From positions 1 to 64,000 of the forward strand of contig CAMSZT010000009.1 of NCBI GenBank assembly GCA_947066815.1: 64,000 nucleotides of DNA, written 5' to 3'. Below are positions 41,316-50,524 of this stretch, in pieces. Origin of the DNA: an uncultured Lachnotalea sp. (GTDB lineage: Bacteria; Bacillota; Clostridia; Lachnospirales; Lachnospiraceae). The notes under the pieces are model-generated. The model was given only the letters and a program-made list of their open reading frames with translations. It made no database searches and was not told where the DNA came from. Both the position numbers and the translations under genes were made by a program. Positions within the stretch are counted from its first letter, which is position 1, and the number at the start of each line of letters is the position of its first letter.

Positions 41316-43325
41316 TTACCGGTCGTTGATCTGGAACCGGGCCACCAGATCCTTCAGGGTGGAAGCCTGGCCGGAGAGCTCCTCGCTGGCGGCGGCGCTG
41401 GCCTCGGAGGTGGCCACGTTGCTCTGGACCACCGTGGAGATCTGGCCGATCCCCTGGCTGATCTCCTCCGCATTTGCAGCCTGCTGGCTGGTATACTCCG
41501 CAATGCCGCTGATCAGGCTGCTCATCTTGTCGGTCTGCTCCACCACGGCCATCATGGAATCGGCGGTCTCCCGGGCGGCCGCAACCCCCTCCGTCATGGA
41601 GTCCACGGTCTGGTTCAGAAGCTCGGTGGTCTCCTTGGCCGCGTCGGAGGACTTCCCGGCCAGGTTCCGCACCTCGTCGGCCACCACGGCAAAGCCCTTG
41701 CCGGCGACGCCCGCCCTGGCCGCTTCCACGGCGGCGTTTAAGGCCAGGATATTAGTCTGGAAGGCGATATCTTCAATGGTCTTAACGATCTGGTGGATCT
41801 CGGAGGACTTTTCGTTGATCTTCTGGATCACCTCCGTCAGGTTCCGCATCTTGGCGTTGCTTTCCAGAAGTCCGCTTTTGACTTCCTTGGAGATCCGGTC
41901 TGCCTCCTGGGCACCCTGGGCGATCTTATGGACGCTGTCGGAGACGGAATCGATGTGTGCGGCCAGAGTATCCACGGAGGAAGCCTGCTCGGTGGATCCC
42001 TGGGAGAGGGTGAGCGCTCCGTTTGAGACCTGCTCCGCACCGGCGGCTACCTGGTTGGAAGCGGTGCGGATCTGGCCGATGGTATTGCCGAGCTCGAAGG
42101 CGATCTCCTCCAGAGAGGTCCTGATCTTGGAGAATTCGCCGCTGTATTCGTTCTCCAGGGTGAAGGCCAGATTTCCCGCGGCGATCTCCCGGAGCTTGTC
42201 GGAAATGTCGTTGATGTATTTGACGTATTCCCGGAGTCTTATGGTGACCTTGTTAAAGTCGCCGGCAAGGATGCCCAGCTCATCCTTCGACTGATAATGG
42301 ATGGTCTGATCCAGGGCGCCTTCCGCGATCTGGGTGGCCACATAGGACAATTCCTTCACCGGCCTGCCGATGATGCGCCGGACCTGGATGACGACCAGGA
42401 CGATCAGAAGGACAATGGCGAGAACGGCCACCACGACCATGACAGCGGTCAGATAATAGAGCTTCCTGAGGACTTCCGACCGGGAGACGTAGGCCACCGC
42501 CGTCCAGTCGCTGTCCGGGACCTTCGCCACCTGGATGTAGGTATTGTCATAGACGGAGAGTCCCGTATTTCCGGCCTGGATCTGTTTGTCGGCGTAGGCG
42601 TACATGCCGCCGGCCACCTCGCCGAGCTTCTGCCCGGTGATCTGCGGATCCCGGTGCCCGATGATGGTGTCCGTCCTGGTGTCCACCAGGAAGATCCCGC
42701 CGGTATCCTCGATCTTGGCTTCGCCGACGATCCGGGAGATGGAGTCCAGGTAGACGTCGGCGGCAGCGACGCCGCGCACTGTCCCGTCCCTGTCTTTTAG
42801 GACGCCGGAAGCGCCCACCACGTAGGACTGGCTGTCCTCGTCAAAGTAGACGTCTCCCAGGATGAAGCTCTCGGACTGGATCCCGTCCTGATACCAGGAC
42901 TTGGAGAGCGCGTCGAAATCCGGCCCCGGCACGAAGGAAGCGTGGTACAGGGAGCCATCGGTGAGGGCCACGTAAAGCCCCGCCGGGTAGGCGTCGTTCT
43001 GGTTCACCGTGTGCTTTATGTATGTTTCCATGGCGGGAACATCCATGTCCTCGTACTGAATGGTATCCCGCTGCATTTCCAGCATGGTCAGGGTCTTGTT
43101 CATCCAGGCCCCGGTTTCCTGGAGAGTCCGCTCCGTGGTGGTGGAGAGCAGGTTTTCGCTTTTCTCCAAGAGGGTGTGGGACATCTGGATGTAAACGACG
43201 ATCAGCAGTACCGCGATCGCGATAACGGCGCTGCCGGCGATGGTTCCCACCAGCTTTCCCGTGACGCCGTGGCCGAACCGGACGGTCTGGCCCTGTGCTT
43301 TCTGTTGTTCTTTTTCGTGCTTCAT
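41316..43325 (-). CDS. Methyl-accepting chemotaxis protein (dCache-HAMP-MA)
   Basis: A 669-residue chemoreceptor. A transmembrane helix (~24-48) leads to a double-Cache sensor (about 50-285; [51 protein letters not shown] in part) that often binds amino acids or amines. A second helix (~290-317), a HAMP domain and a long signalling hairpin follow, with the invariant tip [15 protein letters not shown] (seen as [13 protein letters not shown]). The start is the ATG at 43325. It is monocistronic. No che or flagellar genes are in the window, so the motility genes lie elsewhere. Confidence 0.95.
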   Translation of the reverse strand: MKHEKEQQKAQGQTVRFGHGVTGKLVGTIAGSAVIAIAVLLIVVYIQMSHTLLEKSENLLSTTTERTLQETGAWMNKTLTMLEMQRDTIQYEDMDVPAMETYIKHTVNQNDAYPAGLYVALTDGSLYHASFVPGPDFDALSKSWYQDGIQSESFILGDVYFDEDSQSYVVGASGVLKDRDGTVRGVAAADVYLDSISRIVGEAKIEDTGGIFLVDTRTDTIIGHRDPQITGQKLGEVAGGMYAYADKQIQAGNTGLSVYDNTYIQVAKVPDSDWTAVAYVSRSEVLRKLYYLTAVMVVVAVLAIVLLIVLVVIQVRRIIGRPVKELSYVATQIAEGALDQTIHYQSKDELGILAGDFNKVTIRLREYVKYINDISDKLREIAAGNLAFTLENEYSGEFSKIRTSLEEIAFELGNTIGQIRTASNQVAAGAEQVSNGALTLSQGSTEQASSVDTLAAHIDSVSDSVHKIAQGAQEADRISKEVKSGLLESNAKMRNLTEVIQKINEKSSEIHQIVKTIEDIAFQTNILALNAAVEAARAGVAGKGFAVVADEVRNLAGKSSDAAKETTELLNQTVDSMTEGVAAARETADSMMAVVEQTDKMSSLISGIAEYTSQQAANAEEISQGIGQISTVVQSNVATSEASAAASEELSGQASTLKDLVARFQINDR

Positions 43326-43669
43326 AATTTGGTTCCCCCATAAATGGTTTGTGCAAGAAAATTATAGCAAGTGCGGGTTAGAAAAACAAGAGGTTCCGGA
43401 AGATTCTGGAAATAAAATCCGCCTATCGTCTGCTTTAAATGGCTGTTCCCCGACGAAGGCAGAATCCGATATTCCAGCCGCGCAGACGGAGATTTTAGGG
43501 AAACGGTAATCGGATCAGCGTTTCCTTAGCAAGAAATGCCGGAATGGCTTTCCGCCTGTGAAACTTCCGTGAATTTGCGGCGGAAAGTATGGAAATGTGG
43601 GCATCCTTCTGATAAAATGACAGGCAGGAAAAGGAAAAGCCGCGGAGTGCGGGGGAAGGCGGGAACGGA
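43326..43669. other. Intergenic region with one palindromic repeat
   Basis: About 340 bases between two divergent genes with no convincing reading frame. It holds the second copy of the 37-bp palindrome and an AT-rich TTCTGATAAAATG tract (about 43610) that may be a -10 region for the response regulator, but no good -35 is seen. Confidence 0.5.
43495..43531. repeat. 37-bp palindromic dispersed repeat, copy 2
   Basis: Same unit as 36850-36886: TTAGGGAAACGG, TAATCGGATCA, GCGTTTCCTTAGCA, with two substitutions in the centre. It lies between divergent genes, so it is not acting as a terminator here. Confidence 0.75.
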
Positions 43670-44347
43670 ATGGAAAAACTGAAGATTCTTGTGGTGGACG
43701 ACGAGGTCAGGATGAGGAAGCTGGTGAGGGATTTCCTTTCCAAAAAGGAGTTTGCCGTCCTGGAGGCGGGGGACGGGGAGGAGGCTGTGGATCAGTTTTT
43801 TGCGGACAAAGAGATCAGCCTGATCATCATGGACGTGATGATGCCGAGAATGGACGGTTACGAGGCGGTCCGTACCATCCGCAGGTATTCCCAGGTGCCC
43901 ATCATCATGCTGACGGCCAGGGGAGAGGAGCGGGACGAGCTTCTCGGCTTTGAGCTGGGGGTGGACGAATACATTTCCAAGCCTTTCAGCCCCAAGATCC
44001 TGGTGGCCAGGGTGGAGGCGATCCTGAGGCGGAGCATGGCGGTGAAGACGGACAGCATCGAGGCGGGGGGGATCGTCCTCGATAAGGCGGCCCACCAGGT
44101 CAGTGTGGACGGGGAGCAGGTGGAGCTGAGCTTCAAGGAATTTGAGCTTCTGACTTACTTTGTGGAGAACCAGGGACTGGCCCTCTCCAGGGAGAACATC
44201 CTGAACCATGTGTGGAATTACGACTATTTCGGGGATGCGAGGACCATCGACACCCACGTGAAAAAGCTTCGGAGCAAGCTGGGGAAGCAGGGGGAATACA
44301 TCAAGACCATCTGGGGGATGGGATACAAGTTCGAGGTGGAAAAGTAG
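43670..44347 (+). CDS. OmpR/PhoB-family response regulator
   Basis: A 225-residue regulator. The receiver has LVVDDEVRMRKLV at the N terminus, the phospho-acceptor Asp in LIIMDVMMPRMDGYEA (about residue 52) and the conserved Lys in YISKPFSP. The winged-helix domain (~130-225) has LSFKEFELLTYFVEN, the recognition helix RTIDTHVKKLRSKLG and the wing IKTIWGMGYKFE. The next gene starts directly after its stop, so it forms a clear pair with the kinase. The target genes cannot be inferred. Confidence 0.95.
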   Translation: MEKLKILVVDDEVRMRKLVRDFLSKKEFAVLEAGDGEEAVDQFFADKEISLIIMDVMMPRMDGYEAVRTIRRYSQVPIIMLTARGEERDELLGFELGVDEYISKPFSPKILVARVEAILRRSMAVKTDSIEAGGIVLDKAAHQVSVDGEQVELSFKEFELLTYFVENQGLALSRENILNHVWNYDYFGDARTIDTHVKKLRSKLGKQGEYIKTIWGMGYKFEVEK

Positions 44348-45814
44348 ATGAAGCATACCATCCGATTCAAATACACCATGATCCTGGCGGGGGTGGTGGC
44401 CGTGGTCATCGGGGCCAGCTGGATCGCCATCAACCTGTGCCTGGAGCCCTATTACATGCGGGAGAAGCGCAGGACGCTCGTTCAGGCCAACGACGAGCTG
44501 GAGGAGCGGCTTCTTAGGGACGGCACTGTGACGGACGAGACCAAGCTCTACCTGCGGAGGATCAAGGAAAACTACAATATCGAGATCTTTCTGTGGGATT
44601 CCAGTCAGAATGTGATCTATTCCTCCACGGCCGGAGACGTTTTGAAGGGAAGCAACAACCTGATCGACTATATCCTGGGGAAGAATCAGACCATGGGGCT
44701 GATCGAGGAGACGGAGAATTACGAGATCAACAAGGTCTATGACAGGACCTCCGGGGCCAGCTACATGGAATTGTTCTCGTTTTTTGCGGTGGGAAGTTTT
44801 TCCCTCATGCGTGTTCCTCTGCAGAGCATCCAGGAGACGGTGCGGATGGTCAACCAGTTTCACATTTACGTGGCCCTTTTCGTGGCGGCGGTGGGAGTCC
44901 TGGCCGTCTGGCGGCTGACCAAGAACATGACGGATCCCATCCTCCACCTGTCCTCCCTGGCAGAGCGGATGGCGAATCTGGATTTCACGGCCCGCTACGA
45001 GGGGAACGACAACCGGGAGATCGCCATGCTGGGGCAGAGCATGAATTACATGTCGGCCCAGCTGGAGCGGACCATCCTGGAGCTCAAGACCGCCAATCTG
45101 GAGCTTAAGCGGGACATCGAGCAGAAGACGAAGATCGACGAGATGCGCAGGGAATTCCTGGCCAACGTCTCCCACGAGCTCAAGACTCCCATCGCCCTGG
45201 TGCAGGGCTATGCGGAGGGGCTGAAGGAGGGGATAAACGACGACCCGGAGACCATGGAATGGTACTGCGACGTGATCATCGACGAGGCCTCCAAGATGAA
45301 CCTGATGGTAAAAAAACTCCTGACCTTAAACCAGATCGAGGCCGGGAGGGAGCAGCTTACCATGGAACATTTTGACCTGATCCCTGTCATCGAGGGGGTG
45401 CTGAATTCCTACCGGCTGATGATCGGGCAGAAGGAGGCGAAGCTGGTCCTCAAGAGTCCGGAGAGCCTCTACATCTGGGCCGACGAATACATGGCTGAAG
45501 AGGTCATCCGCAATTACGTGGGGAATGCCCTGAACCATCTGGACGGTGAAAATAAGATCCTTATCCTTGTGGAGAAACGGGAGGACAAGGCATATATCCA
45601 GGTGAGGAACACCGGCGCTCCCATCCCGGAGGCGGACATCGGACGGATCTGGGAGAAGTTTTACAAGGTGGACAAGGCCAGGACCAGGGAATATGGGGGG
45701 AGCGGCATCGGCCTGTCCATCGTGCGGGCGGTCATGGAATCCCACGGCTGTGCCTACGGGGTGAAAAACGAGGAGGACGGGGTCAGTTTCTTCTGTGAGT
45801 TTGACTGCAAATGA
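44348..45814 (+). CDS. HAMP-type sensor histidine kinase
   Basis: A 488-residue membrane kinase. Two transmembrane helices (residues ~10-32 and ~168-190) flank an external sensor of ~135 residues. HAMP (KNMTDPILHLSSLAERMANLD, in part) leads to HisKA with FLANVSHELKTPIALVQGYAEG (phospho-acceptor His near 276) and the HATPase core with NYVGNALNH, GAPIPEADIGRIWEKFYK and GGSGIGLSI. The start abuts the regulator stop. Its last codons carry a promoter for the next gene. Confidence 0.95.
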   Translation: MKHTIRFKYTMILAGVVAVVIGASWIAINLCLEPYYMREKRRTLVQANDELEERLLRDGTVTDETKLYLRRIKENYNIEIFLWDSSQNVIYSSTAGDVLKGSNNLIDYILGKNQTMGLIEETENYEINKVYDRTSGASYMELFSFFAVGSFSLMRVPLQSIQETVRMVNQFHIYVALFVAAVGVLAVWRLTKNMTDPILHLSSLAERMANLDFTARYEGNDNREIAMLGQSMNYMSAQLERTILELKTANLELKRDIEQKTKIDEMRREFLANVSHELKTPIALVQGYAEGLKEGINDDPETMEWYCDVIIDEASKMNLMVKKLLTLNQIEAGREQLTMEHFDLIPVIEGVLNSYRLMIGQKEAKLVLKSPESLYIWADEYMAEEVIRNYVGNALNHLDGENKILILVEKREDKAYIQVRNTGAPIPEADIGRIWEKFYKVDKARTREYGGSGIGLSIVRAVMESHGCAYGVKNEEDGVSFFCEFDCK

Positions 45815-45829
45815 AAGACATGCTATACT
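45801..45829 (+). promoter_or_regulatory. Promoter inside the end of the kinase gene, for the phosphoesterase
   Basis: TTGACT (45801-45806), 17 bases, TATACT (45824-45829). A transcript would start near 45836, which excludes the overlapping ATG at 45811 as its start codon and favours the ATG at 45919. Confidence 0.75.
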
Positions 45830-45918
45830 ATAGCAGACGACAAAAGAAATATCATAAAGAAGACATTTATGACATTTCCTTATATAGAGCAAATGCGGCA
45901 GAGCACGGAGAAAGCGAT

Positions 45919-46797
45919 ATGGGTTTATGGATTGCGGGAATCGTCCTGGCAGCTTTGGCTGTCACGGTTCTGGTCCTTTCCTGGTATGAGAGGAATCATG
46001 TGGCGGTCAGAGAATATGAAGTGGTATCTGCGGCGGTGGGGGAGGCTTTTGACGGCTATACCATGGTGGTCATGGCCGACCTTCACGACAACGGGGCCGG
46101 GAGGCGGAACAACCGGATGATGGCCGCGATCCGCCGGATCCATCCGGACGCCGTCATGGTGGCCGGGGACATGGTGATGGCCAGGAAGGGCGTCTGCCGG
46201 TATCAGGAATGTGTCCGCCTGCTCAGACGTCTGGCCTTCCGGTATCCGGTCTACTATGGGCTTGGAAACCATGAAGCCCGGATGGGACAGGACGATGCCT
46301 ACGGCGAGTCCTTCCGGGACTGGTATCAGGAGATGATGCGGGCCGGAGTGACGGTCCTCGACGATCTTTCCCTGACGATCCGGGAGGGGAAGGATGCCCT
46401 GACCATCACCGGACTGAATCTGGATAAAATGTATTATCAGAAATTTAAAAAAGTACCCATGGAGCCCGGCTGTCTGGAACGGAGCCTGGGGGTGGCAAGG
46501 CGGGATGAGTATCATATCCTGCTGGCCCATTGCCCGGCCTATTTTGAAGAGTACGCGGCCTGGGGAGCCGATCTTACCTTGAGCGGCCACTATCACGGAG
46601 GGACCATAAGACTTCCTTTTCTGGGCGGTGTCATGGCGCCCAATTATGAATTGTTCCCCAGATGGAGCCGGGGAAGGTTCGACCTGGGTGAGAAGACCAT
46701 GATCGTCAGCGGCGGCCTGGGGACCCACTCCGTCAATTTCCGTCTGGGAAATATGTCGGAGCTCCTGGTAGTGAGGCTCAGGCGCGGAAACTCATAG
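45919..46797 (+). CDS. Membrane-anchored metallophosphoesterase (YaeI/YkuE type)
   Basis: A 292-residue enzyme of the calcineurin-like fold. One N-terminal helix (residues ~2-20, GLWIAGIVLAALAVTVLVL in part) anchors it, leaving the catalytic part outside. The metal motifs are VVMADLHDN (D-x-H), VMVAGDMV (GD), GLGNHEARMG (GNHE) and LSGHYHGG (GH-x-H). The start at 45919 has GGAGA seven bases upstream and follows the promoter at 45801; a longer frame begins in the kinase stop codon but lacks support. Relatives act on lipid A precursors, phospholipids or nucleotides; the substrate is not set. Confidence 0.88.
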   Translation: MGLWIAGIVLAALAVTVLVLSWYERNHVAVREYEVVSAAVGEAFDGYTMVVMADLHDNGAGRRNNRMMAAIRRIHPDAVMVAGDMVMARKGVCRYQECVRLLRRLAFRYPVYYGLGNHEARMGQDDAYGESFRDWYQEMMRAGVTVLDDLSLTIREGKDALTITGLNLDKMYYQKFKKVPMEPGCLERSLGVARRDEYHILLAHCPAYFEEYAAWGADLTLSGHYHGGTIRLPFLGGVMAPNYELFPRWSRGRFDLGEKTMIVSGGLGTHSVNFRLGNMSELLVVRLRRGNS

Positions 46798-46815
46798 AAA
46801 ACGAGGATTTTGAAG

Positions 46816-47616
46816 ATGCAGTCTGTGCTTTCGGTGAAGCTTCCGGTGTTCGAGGGGCCCCTTGACCTGCTCCTCCACCTGATCGATAAAAATAAAGTAA
46901 ATATCTACGACATCCCCATTGCCCAGATCACCAATCAGTATATGGAGTACGTGCAGGCCATGGACAAGGAGGACCTGGACGTGGTCAGCGACTTTCTGGT
47001 CATGGCGGCGACCCTTCTGGATATCAAGTCCCGGATGCTCCTGCCGGCGGAGCCGGGGGAGGACGGCGAGGAGGAGGATCCCAGGCAGGAGCTGGTGGAG
47101 CGGCTGCTGGAATATAAAATGTACAAGTGCATGGCCAGGGAGCTTAGGGACCGCCAGGTGGACGCTCAGAAATCGTTTTTTAAGCCGGAGACCATACCGG
47201 AGGAGGTAGCCGGATACCGCCCCCCGGTGGATCTGGGTGAACTGCTTTCCGGGCTGACGCTGGTGAAGCTCAACGACATTTTTCAGGCGGTGCTGCGGCG
47301 GCAGGAGGACAAGATTGACCCGGTCCGTTCCAAATTCGGGAAGATCGAGCGGGAGCCCTTCCGGGTGCCGGACAAGATCATGCAGATCGTCCATCTGGCG
47401 GCGAAGGAGGGGCGCATGAGCTTTCGCGGGCTCCTCGCGGCTCAGACCGGGCGGGTGGAACTGGTGGTCACCTTTTTGGCGGTGCTGGAGCTCATGAAGA
47501 TGGGAAGCGTGACTCTCACGGATGCCGGGGAGGATCTGATCCTGGAGGCGTCGGAGGAGCTTATGACCAATACGGAGCAGATGGCGGAGGAAATCGCCCT
47601 GAGCATTGACGCATAA
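46816..47616 (+). CDS. scpA: Segregation and condensation protein A
   Basis: A 266-residue kleisin that bridges SMC heads. VKLPVFEGPLDLLLHLIDKNKVNIYDIPI (in part: FEGPLDLLLHLI, residues ~12-23) is diagnostic, as is DFLVMAATLLDIKSRMLLP. The C-terminal winged helix (SFRGLLAAQTGRVELVVTFLAVLELMKMG in part) is complete. The ATG at 46816 is preferred to the TTG at 46810 and has GAGG nine bases upstream. scpB follows, as in most Firmicutes. Confidence 0.96.
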   Translation: MQSVLSVKLPVFEGPLDLLLHLIDKNKVNIYDIPIAQITNQYMEYVQAMDKEDLDVVSDFLVMAATLLDIKSRMLLPAEPGEDGEEEDPRQELVERLLEYKMYKCMARELRDRQVDAQKSFFKPETIPEEVAGYRPPVDLGELLSGLTLVKLNDIFQAVLRRQEDKIDPVRSKFGKIEREPFRVPDKIMQIVHLAAKEGRMSFRGLLAAQTGRVELVVTFLAVLELMKMGSVTLTDAGEDLILEASEELMTNTEQMAEEIALSIDA

Positions 47617-47683
47617 GCAAGGCCCCGGCATCAGGGAGAGGGGGCCGAGGGAAAGGACAGGCGCAGAGAGAAAGCGGGAACAT

Positions 47684-48253
47684 ATGGAGATCAGAGAAGC
47701 GAAAACGATTTTGGAGGCGGTGCTGTTTGCCATGGGCGGCTCCGTGGAATTAAAATCCCTGGCGGAGGCCGTCGGGCAGGACGAGGAGACCACGGGGAAG
47801 CTGGTGCGGAGCCTGGCGGACGATTACGACGCCCAGGGCAGGGGGATGCGGATCATTGAGCTGGAGCACGCGTTTCAGATGTGCACCAGGCCGGAGTACT
47901 ATGAGAATCTGATCCGTGTGGCGGCCCAGCCGAGGAAATACATGCTGACGGAGGTGCTTTTAGAGACGCTGTCCATTATCGCCTACAAACAACCGGTGAC
48001 CAAGCCGGAGATCGAGAAGATCCGGGGAGTCAAGTCGGACCATGCGGTCAACAAGCTGATCGAGTACGGACTGGTGGAGGAGGTGGGCCGCCTGAACGTG
48101 CCGGGCAGGCCGCTTCTTTTCGGGACCACGGAGGAATTTCTGCGCAGCTTTGGAGTTTCTTCTCTGGAAGAGCTTCCGGACGCGTCGCCGGAGCAGATCG
48201 AGGAATTTAAAGCAGAGGCAGAGGAGGAAGTACAGCTTACGCTGGATGTATGA
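47684..48253 (+). CDS. scpB: Segregation and condensation protein B
   Basis: A 189-residue partner of ScpA in the SMC condensin. Two winged-helix domains are seen. The family signatures are AILEAVLFAMGG-like KTILEAVLFAMGG near the N terminus and LSIIAYKQPVTKPEIEKIRGV (about residues 97-117, quoted in part: IIAYKQPVTKPEI), followed by GRPLLFGTTEEFLRSFG. The ATG at 47684 gives the usual N terminus; the longer frame runs back into scpA. Confidence 0.95.
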   Translation: MEIREAKTILEAVLFAMGGSVELKSLAEAVGQDEETTGKLVRSLADDYDAQGRGMRIIELEHAFQMCTRPEYYENLIRVAAQPRKYMLTEVLLETLSIIAYKQPVTKPEIEKIRGVKSDHAVNKLIEYGLVEEVGRLNVPGRPLLFGTTEEFLRSFGVSSLEELPDASPEQIEEFKAEAEEEVQLTLDV

Positions 48254-48287
48254 CAGGATATATAAGACGGGAAGGAGAGGATTTGTG

Positions 48288-49085
48288 ATGAAGAAGATTG
48301 GTTTTATCGGCTGCGGGAACATGGCGAAAGCCATGTTCGGCGGTATCGTGGGGGAGAAGCTGATGGCGCCGGAGGAGATCCTTGCCTCCAACAGGAGCAG
48401 GGGGGCGCTGGACTATGCGAAAGAGACCTGGGGGATCTCGGTGACCGGGGACAACCGGCAGGTGGCCAGGGAGTCGGAGATCCTGGTACTGGCCGTGAAG
48501 CCCCAGTTTTACAGCCAGGTCATCGCTGAGATCCGGGAGGACGTGAGGGAAGATCAGATCGTCATGAGTATCGCGCCGGGAAAGACCCTTAAGTGGTTTG
48601 AGGAGCAGTTTGGCCGAAAACTCAAATTTGTCCGCTGCAATCCCAACACGCCGGCCCTGGTGGGAGAGGGGATCACTTCCGTGTCGCCGGGGGAACTGGT
48701 GACAGAGGAGGAGCTCTCCCGTGTCATGGAGGTGCTGGGAAGCTTCGGCCGGGCCTCGGTGATGCCGGAGACCATGAGCGAGGCGGTGATCGCCGTCAGC
48801 GGGAGCGCGCCGGCCTATGTTTTCATGTTTTTGGAGGCCATGGCCGACGGAGCGGTGTCTCTCGGCATGCCCAGAAAGCAGGCCTATGAATTTGCCTCCC
48901 AGGCAGTCTTGGGGGCGGCAAAGATGGTGCAGGAGACCGGGCTCCACCCGGGCGAGCTCAAGGACATGGTATGTTCTCCCGGCGGGACCACCATCCAGGC
49001 GGTGCGTGTCCTGGAGGAGCGGGGCATGAGGAGCGCCGTGATCGAGGCCATGACGGCCTGTGCCGACAAGGCGAGGGGCATGTGA
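48288..49085 (+). CDS. proC: Pyrroline-5-carboxylate reductase
   Basis: A 265-residue last enzyme of proline synthesis. The Rossmann motif is KIGFIGCGNMAKAMFGG (residues 3-19), and LAVKPQ, RCNPNTPALVGEG and DMVCSPGGTTIQAV (the proline-binding signature) are conserved. The ATG at 48288 follows AAGGAGAGG; a GTG at 48285 is also possible. No proA or proB is adjacent. It is co-directional with scpB and an aspartate-type aminotransferase. Confidence 0.97.
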   Translation: MKKIGFIGCGNMAKAMFGGIVGEKLMAPEEILASNRSRGALDYAKETWGISVTGDNRQVARESEILVLAVKPQFYSQVIAEIREDVREDQIVMSIAPGKTLKWFEEQFGRKLKFVRCNPNTPALVGEGITSVSPGELVTEEELSRVMEVLGSFGRASVMPETMSEAVIAVSGSAPAYVFMFLEAMADGAVSLGMPRKQAYEFASQAVLGAAKMVQETGLHPGELKDMVCSPGGTTIQAVRVLEERGMRSAVIEAMTACADKARGM

Positions 49086-49126
49086 CCATGTTATGACACA
49101 GGCGGAAGCCGGAAAGGAGTATAGAT

Positions 49127-50398
49127 ATGAAACAGGTAACGGAGATGACAAGGGAGGAACTTCTCGGGCTCAGGGAAGAAGTTCAGAAGCAGTACGAGGC
49201 GTTCAAGGCCCAGGGCCTTAAGCTCGACATGTCCAGGGGTAAGCCGGCGGCGGCCCAGCTGGACCTGACCAACGGGCTGTTCTCGGCTTTGGACGACTAC
49301 CACACGGAGTCGGGTCTTGACGCGAGGAACTACGGGGTGCTGGACGGCATTCCGGAGGCGAAGAAACTGTTTTCCGACCTTCTTGGCATTCCCGCGGAGA
49401 AGATCATCGTGGGCGGAAGCTCCAGCCTGAACCTGATGTATGACGCACTGACCAGGCTGATGCTCTTCGGGACCCAGGGGGAGAAGCCCTGGAAGGACGT
49501 GCCGGGGATCAAGTGGCTCTGCCCCAGCCCCGGCTATGACCGGCATTTTGCAGTGACCCAGGATATGGGCATCGAGATGATCCCGGTCCCCATGCGGGCG
49601 GACGGCCCGGACATGGACGTGGTGGAAAAGCTGGTGGCGGAGGATGAGACCATCAAGGGCATGTGGTGCGTGCCGCTCCATTCCAACCCGCTGGGAGCCT
49701 GCTGCTCCGACGAGACGGTGGACCGGCTGGCTTCCATGAAGACGGCGGCGAAGGATTTTCGGATCTTCTGGGACAATGCCTACGGGGTCCATCACATTTA
49801 TGAGGACGTTCCGCTCAAGGATATCTTTCAGGCGGCGGCCGCCTGCGGCAACGAGGACCGGATCATTTCCTTCTTCTCCACCTCGAAGATTACCTTCCCC
49901 GGTGCGGGCATCGCGATCCTGGCTTCCAGCCTCTCGAACATTGCGGAGATCAAGAAGCACATGACGGTCCAGACCATCGGCCACGACAAGCTGAACCAGC
50001 TGCGCCATGTGAAGTATTTTAAGGACGCCGACGGCATCCGGGCCCACATGAAGAAGCTGGGGGAGGCCTTAAGACCGAAGTTTGACATGGTGTTAAACAC
50101 GCTGGAGACGGAGCTTGGAGGCACGGGGCTGGCTTCCTGGGTGAGCCCCAAGGGCGGCTATTTCGTGGCCCTCGACACCCTGCCCGGCTGTGCGAAGCGG
50201 ACGGTGGCCCTGGCGAAGGAGGCCGGCGTGACCATGACGGGAGCCGGCGCCACCTGGCCCTACGGGAAGGACCCGAAGGACAGCAACATCCGTATTGCGC
50301 CCACCTTCCCCACGCTGGACGAGCTTGACAAGGCGATCCATCTGTTCTGCCTGTGCGTGAAGCTTGCCGGGGTGGAAAAGGTTTTGGAAGAGAAATAA
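49127..50398 (+). CDS. Class I aminotransferase, aspartate subgroup Ic
   Basis: A 423-residue PLP enzyme of the type found as aspartate aminotransferase Ic in Corynebacterium and Clostridia. LDMSRGKPAAAQLDLT near the N terminus, GGSSSLNLMYDAL (cofactor phosphate), PLHSNPLGACCSDET (in place of the N-x-x-N-P-x-G motif of Ia), IFWDNAYGVHHI and the PLP Lys in FFSTSKITFPGAGIA (about residue 256) are seen. The likely reaction is aspartate plus 2-oxoglutarate to oxaloacetate plus glutamate. The RBS AAAGGAG precedes the ATG. A terminator follows. Confidence 0.88.
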   Translation: MKQVTEMTREELLGLREEVQKQYEAFKAQGLKLDMSRGKPAAAQLDLTNGLFSALDDYHTESGLDARNYGVLDGIPEAKKLFSDLLGIPAEKIIVGGSSSLNLMYDALTRLMLFGTQGEKPWKDVPGIKWLCPSPGYDRHFAVTQDMGIEMIPVPMRADGPDMDVVEKLVAEDETIKGMWCVPLHSNPLGACCSDETVDRLASMKTAAKDFRIFWDNAYGVHHIYEDVPLKDIFQAAAACGNEDRIISFFSTSKITFPGAGIAILASSLSNIAEIKKHMTVQTIGHDKLNQLRHVKYFKDADGIRAHMKKLGEALRPKFDMVLNTLETELGGTGLASWVSPKGGYFVALDTLPGCAKRTVALAKEAGVTMTGAGATWPYGKDPKDSNIRIAPTFPTLDELDKAIHLFCLCVKLAGVEKVLEEK

Positions 50399-50416
50399 CA
50401 AGGAACATGCTTGGAG

Positions 50417-50443
50417 ATCCGGGGCCCTGGGGCTCCGGATTTT
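50417..50443 (+). terminator. Terminator after the Ic aminotransferase
   Basis: ATCCGGGGCC pairs with GGCTCCGGAT around CTGG (one mismatch), followed by a short T run. Moderate strength. Confidence 0.65.
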
Positions 50444-50524
50444 CGAGAGCATTAAATGACAGAGTGTTCAGTGACAAAGAGTGAAATGACAGAGAATCGG
50501 ATGACAGAGGAGGATATGACAGCG

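Noticed and set aside
43526-45175. 549-codon minus-strand frame opposite the OmpR-type pair
   Set aside because: Shadow of two clear plus-strand genes.
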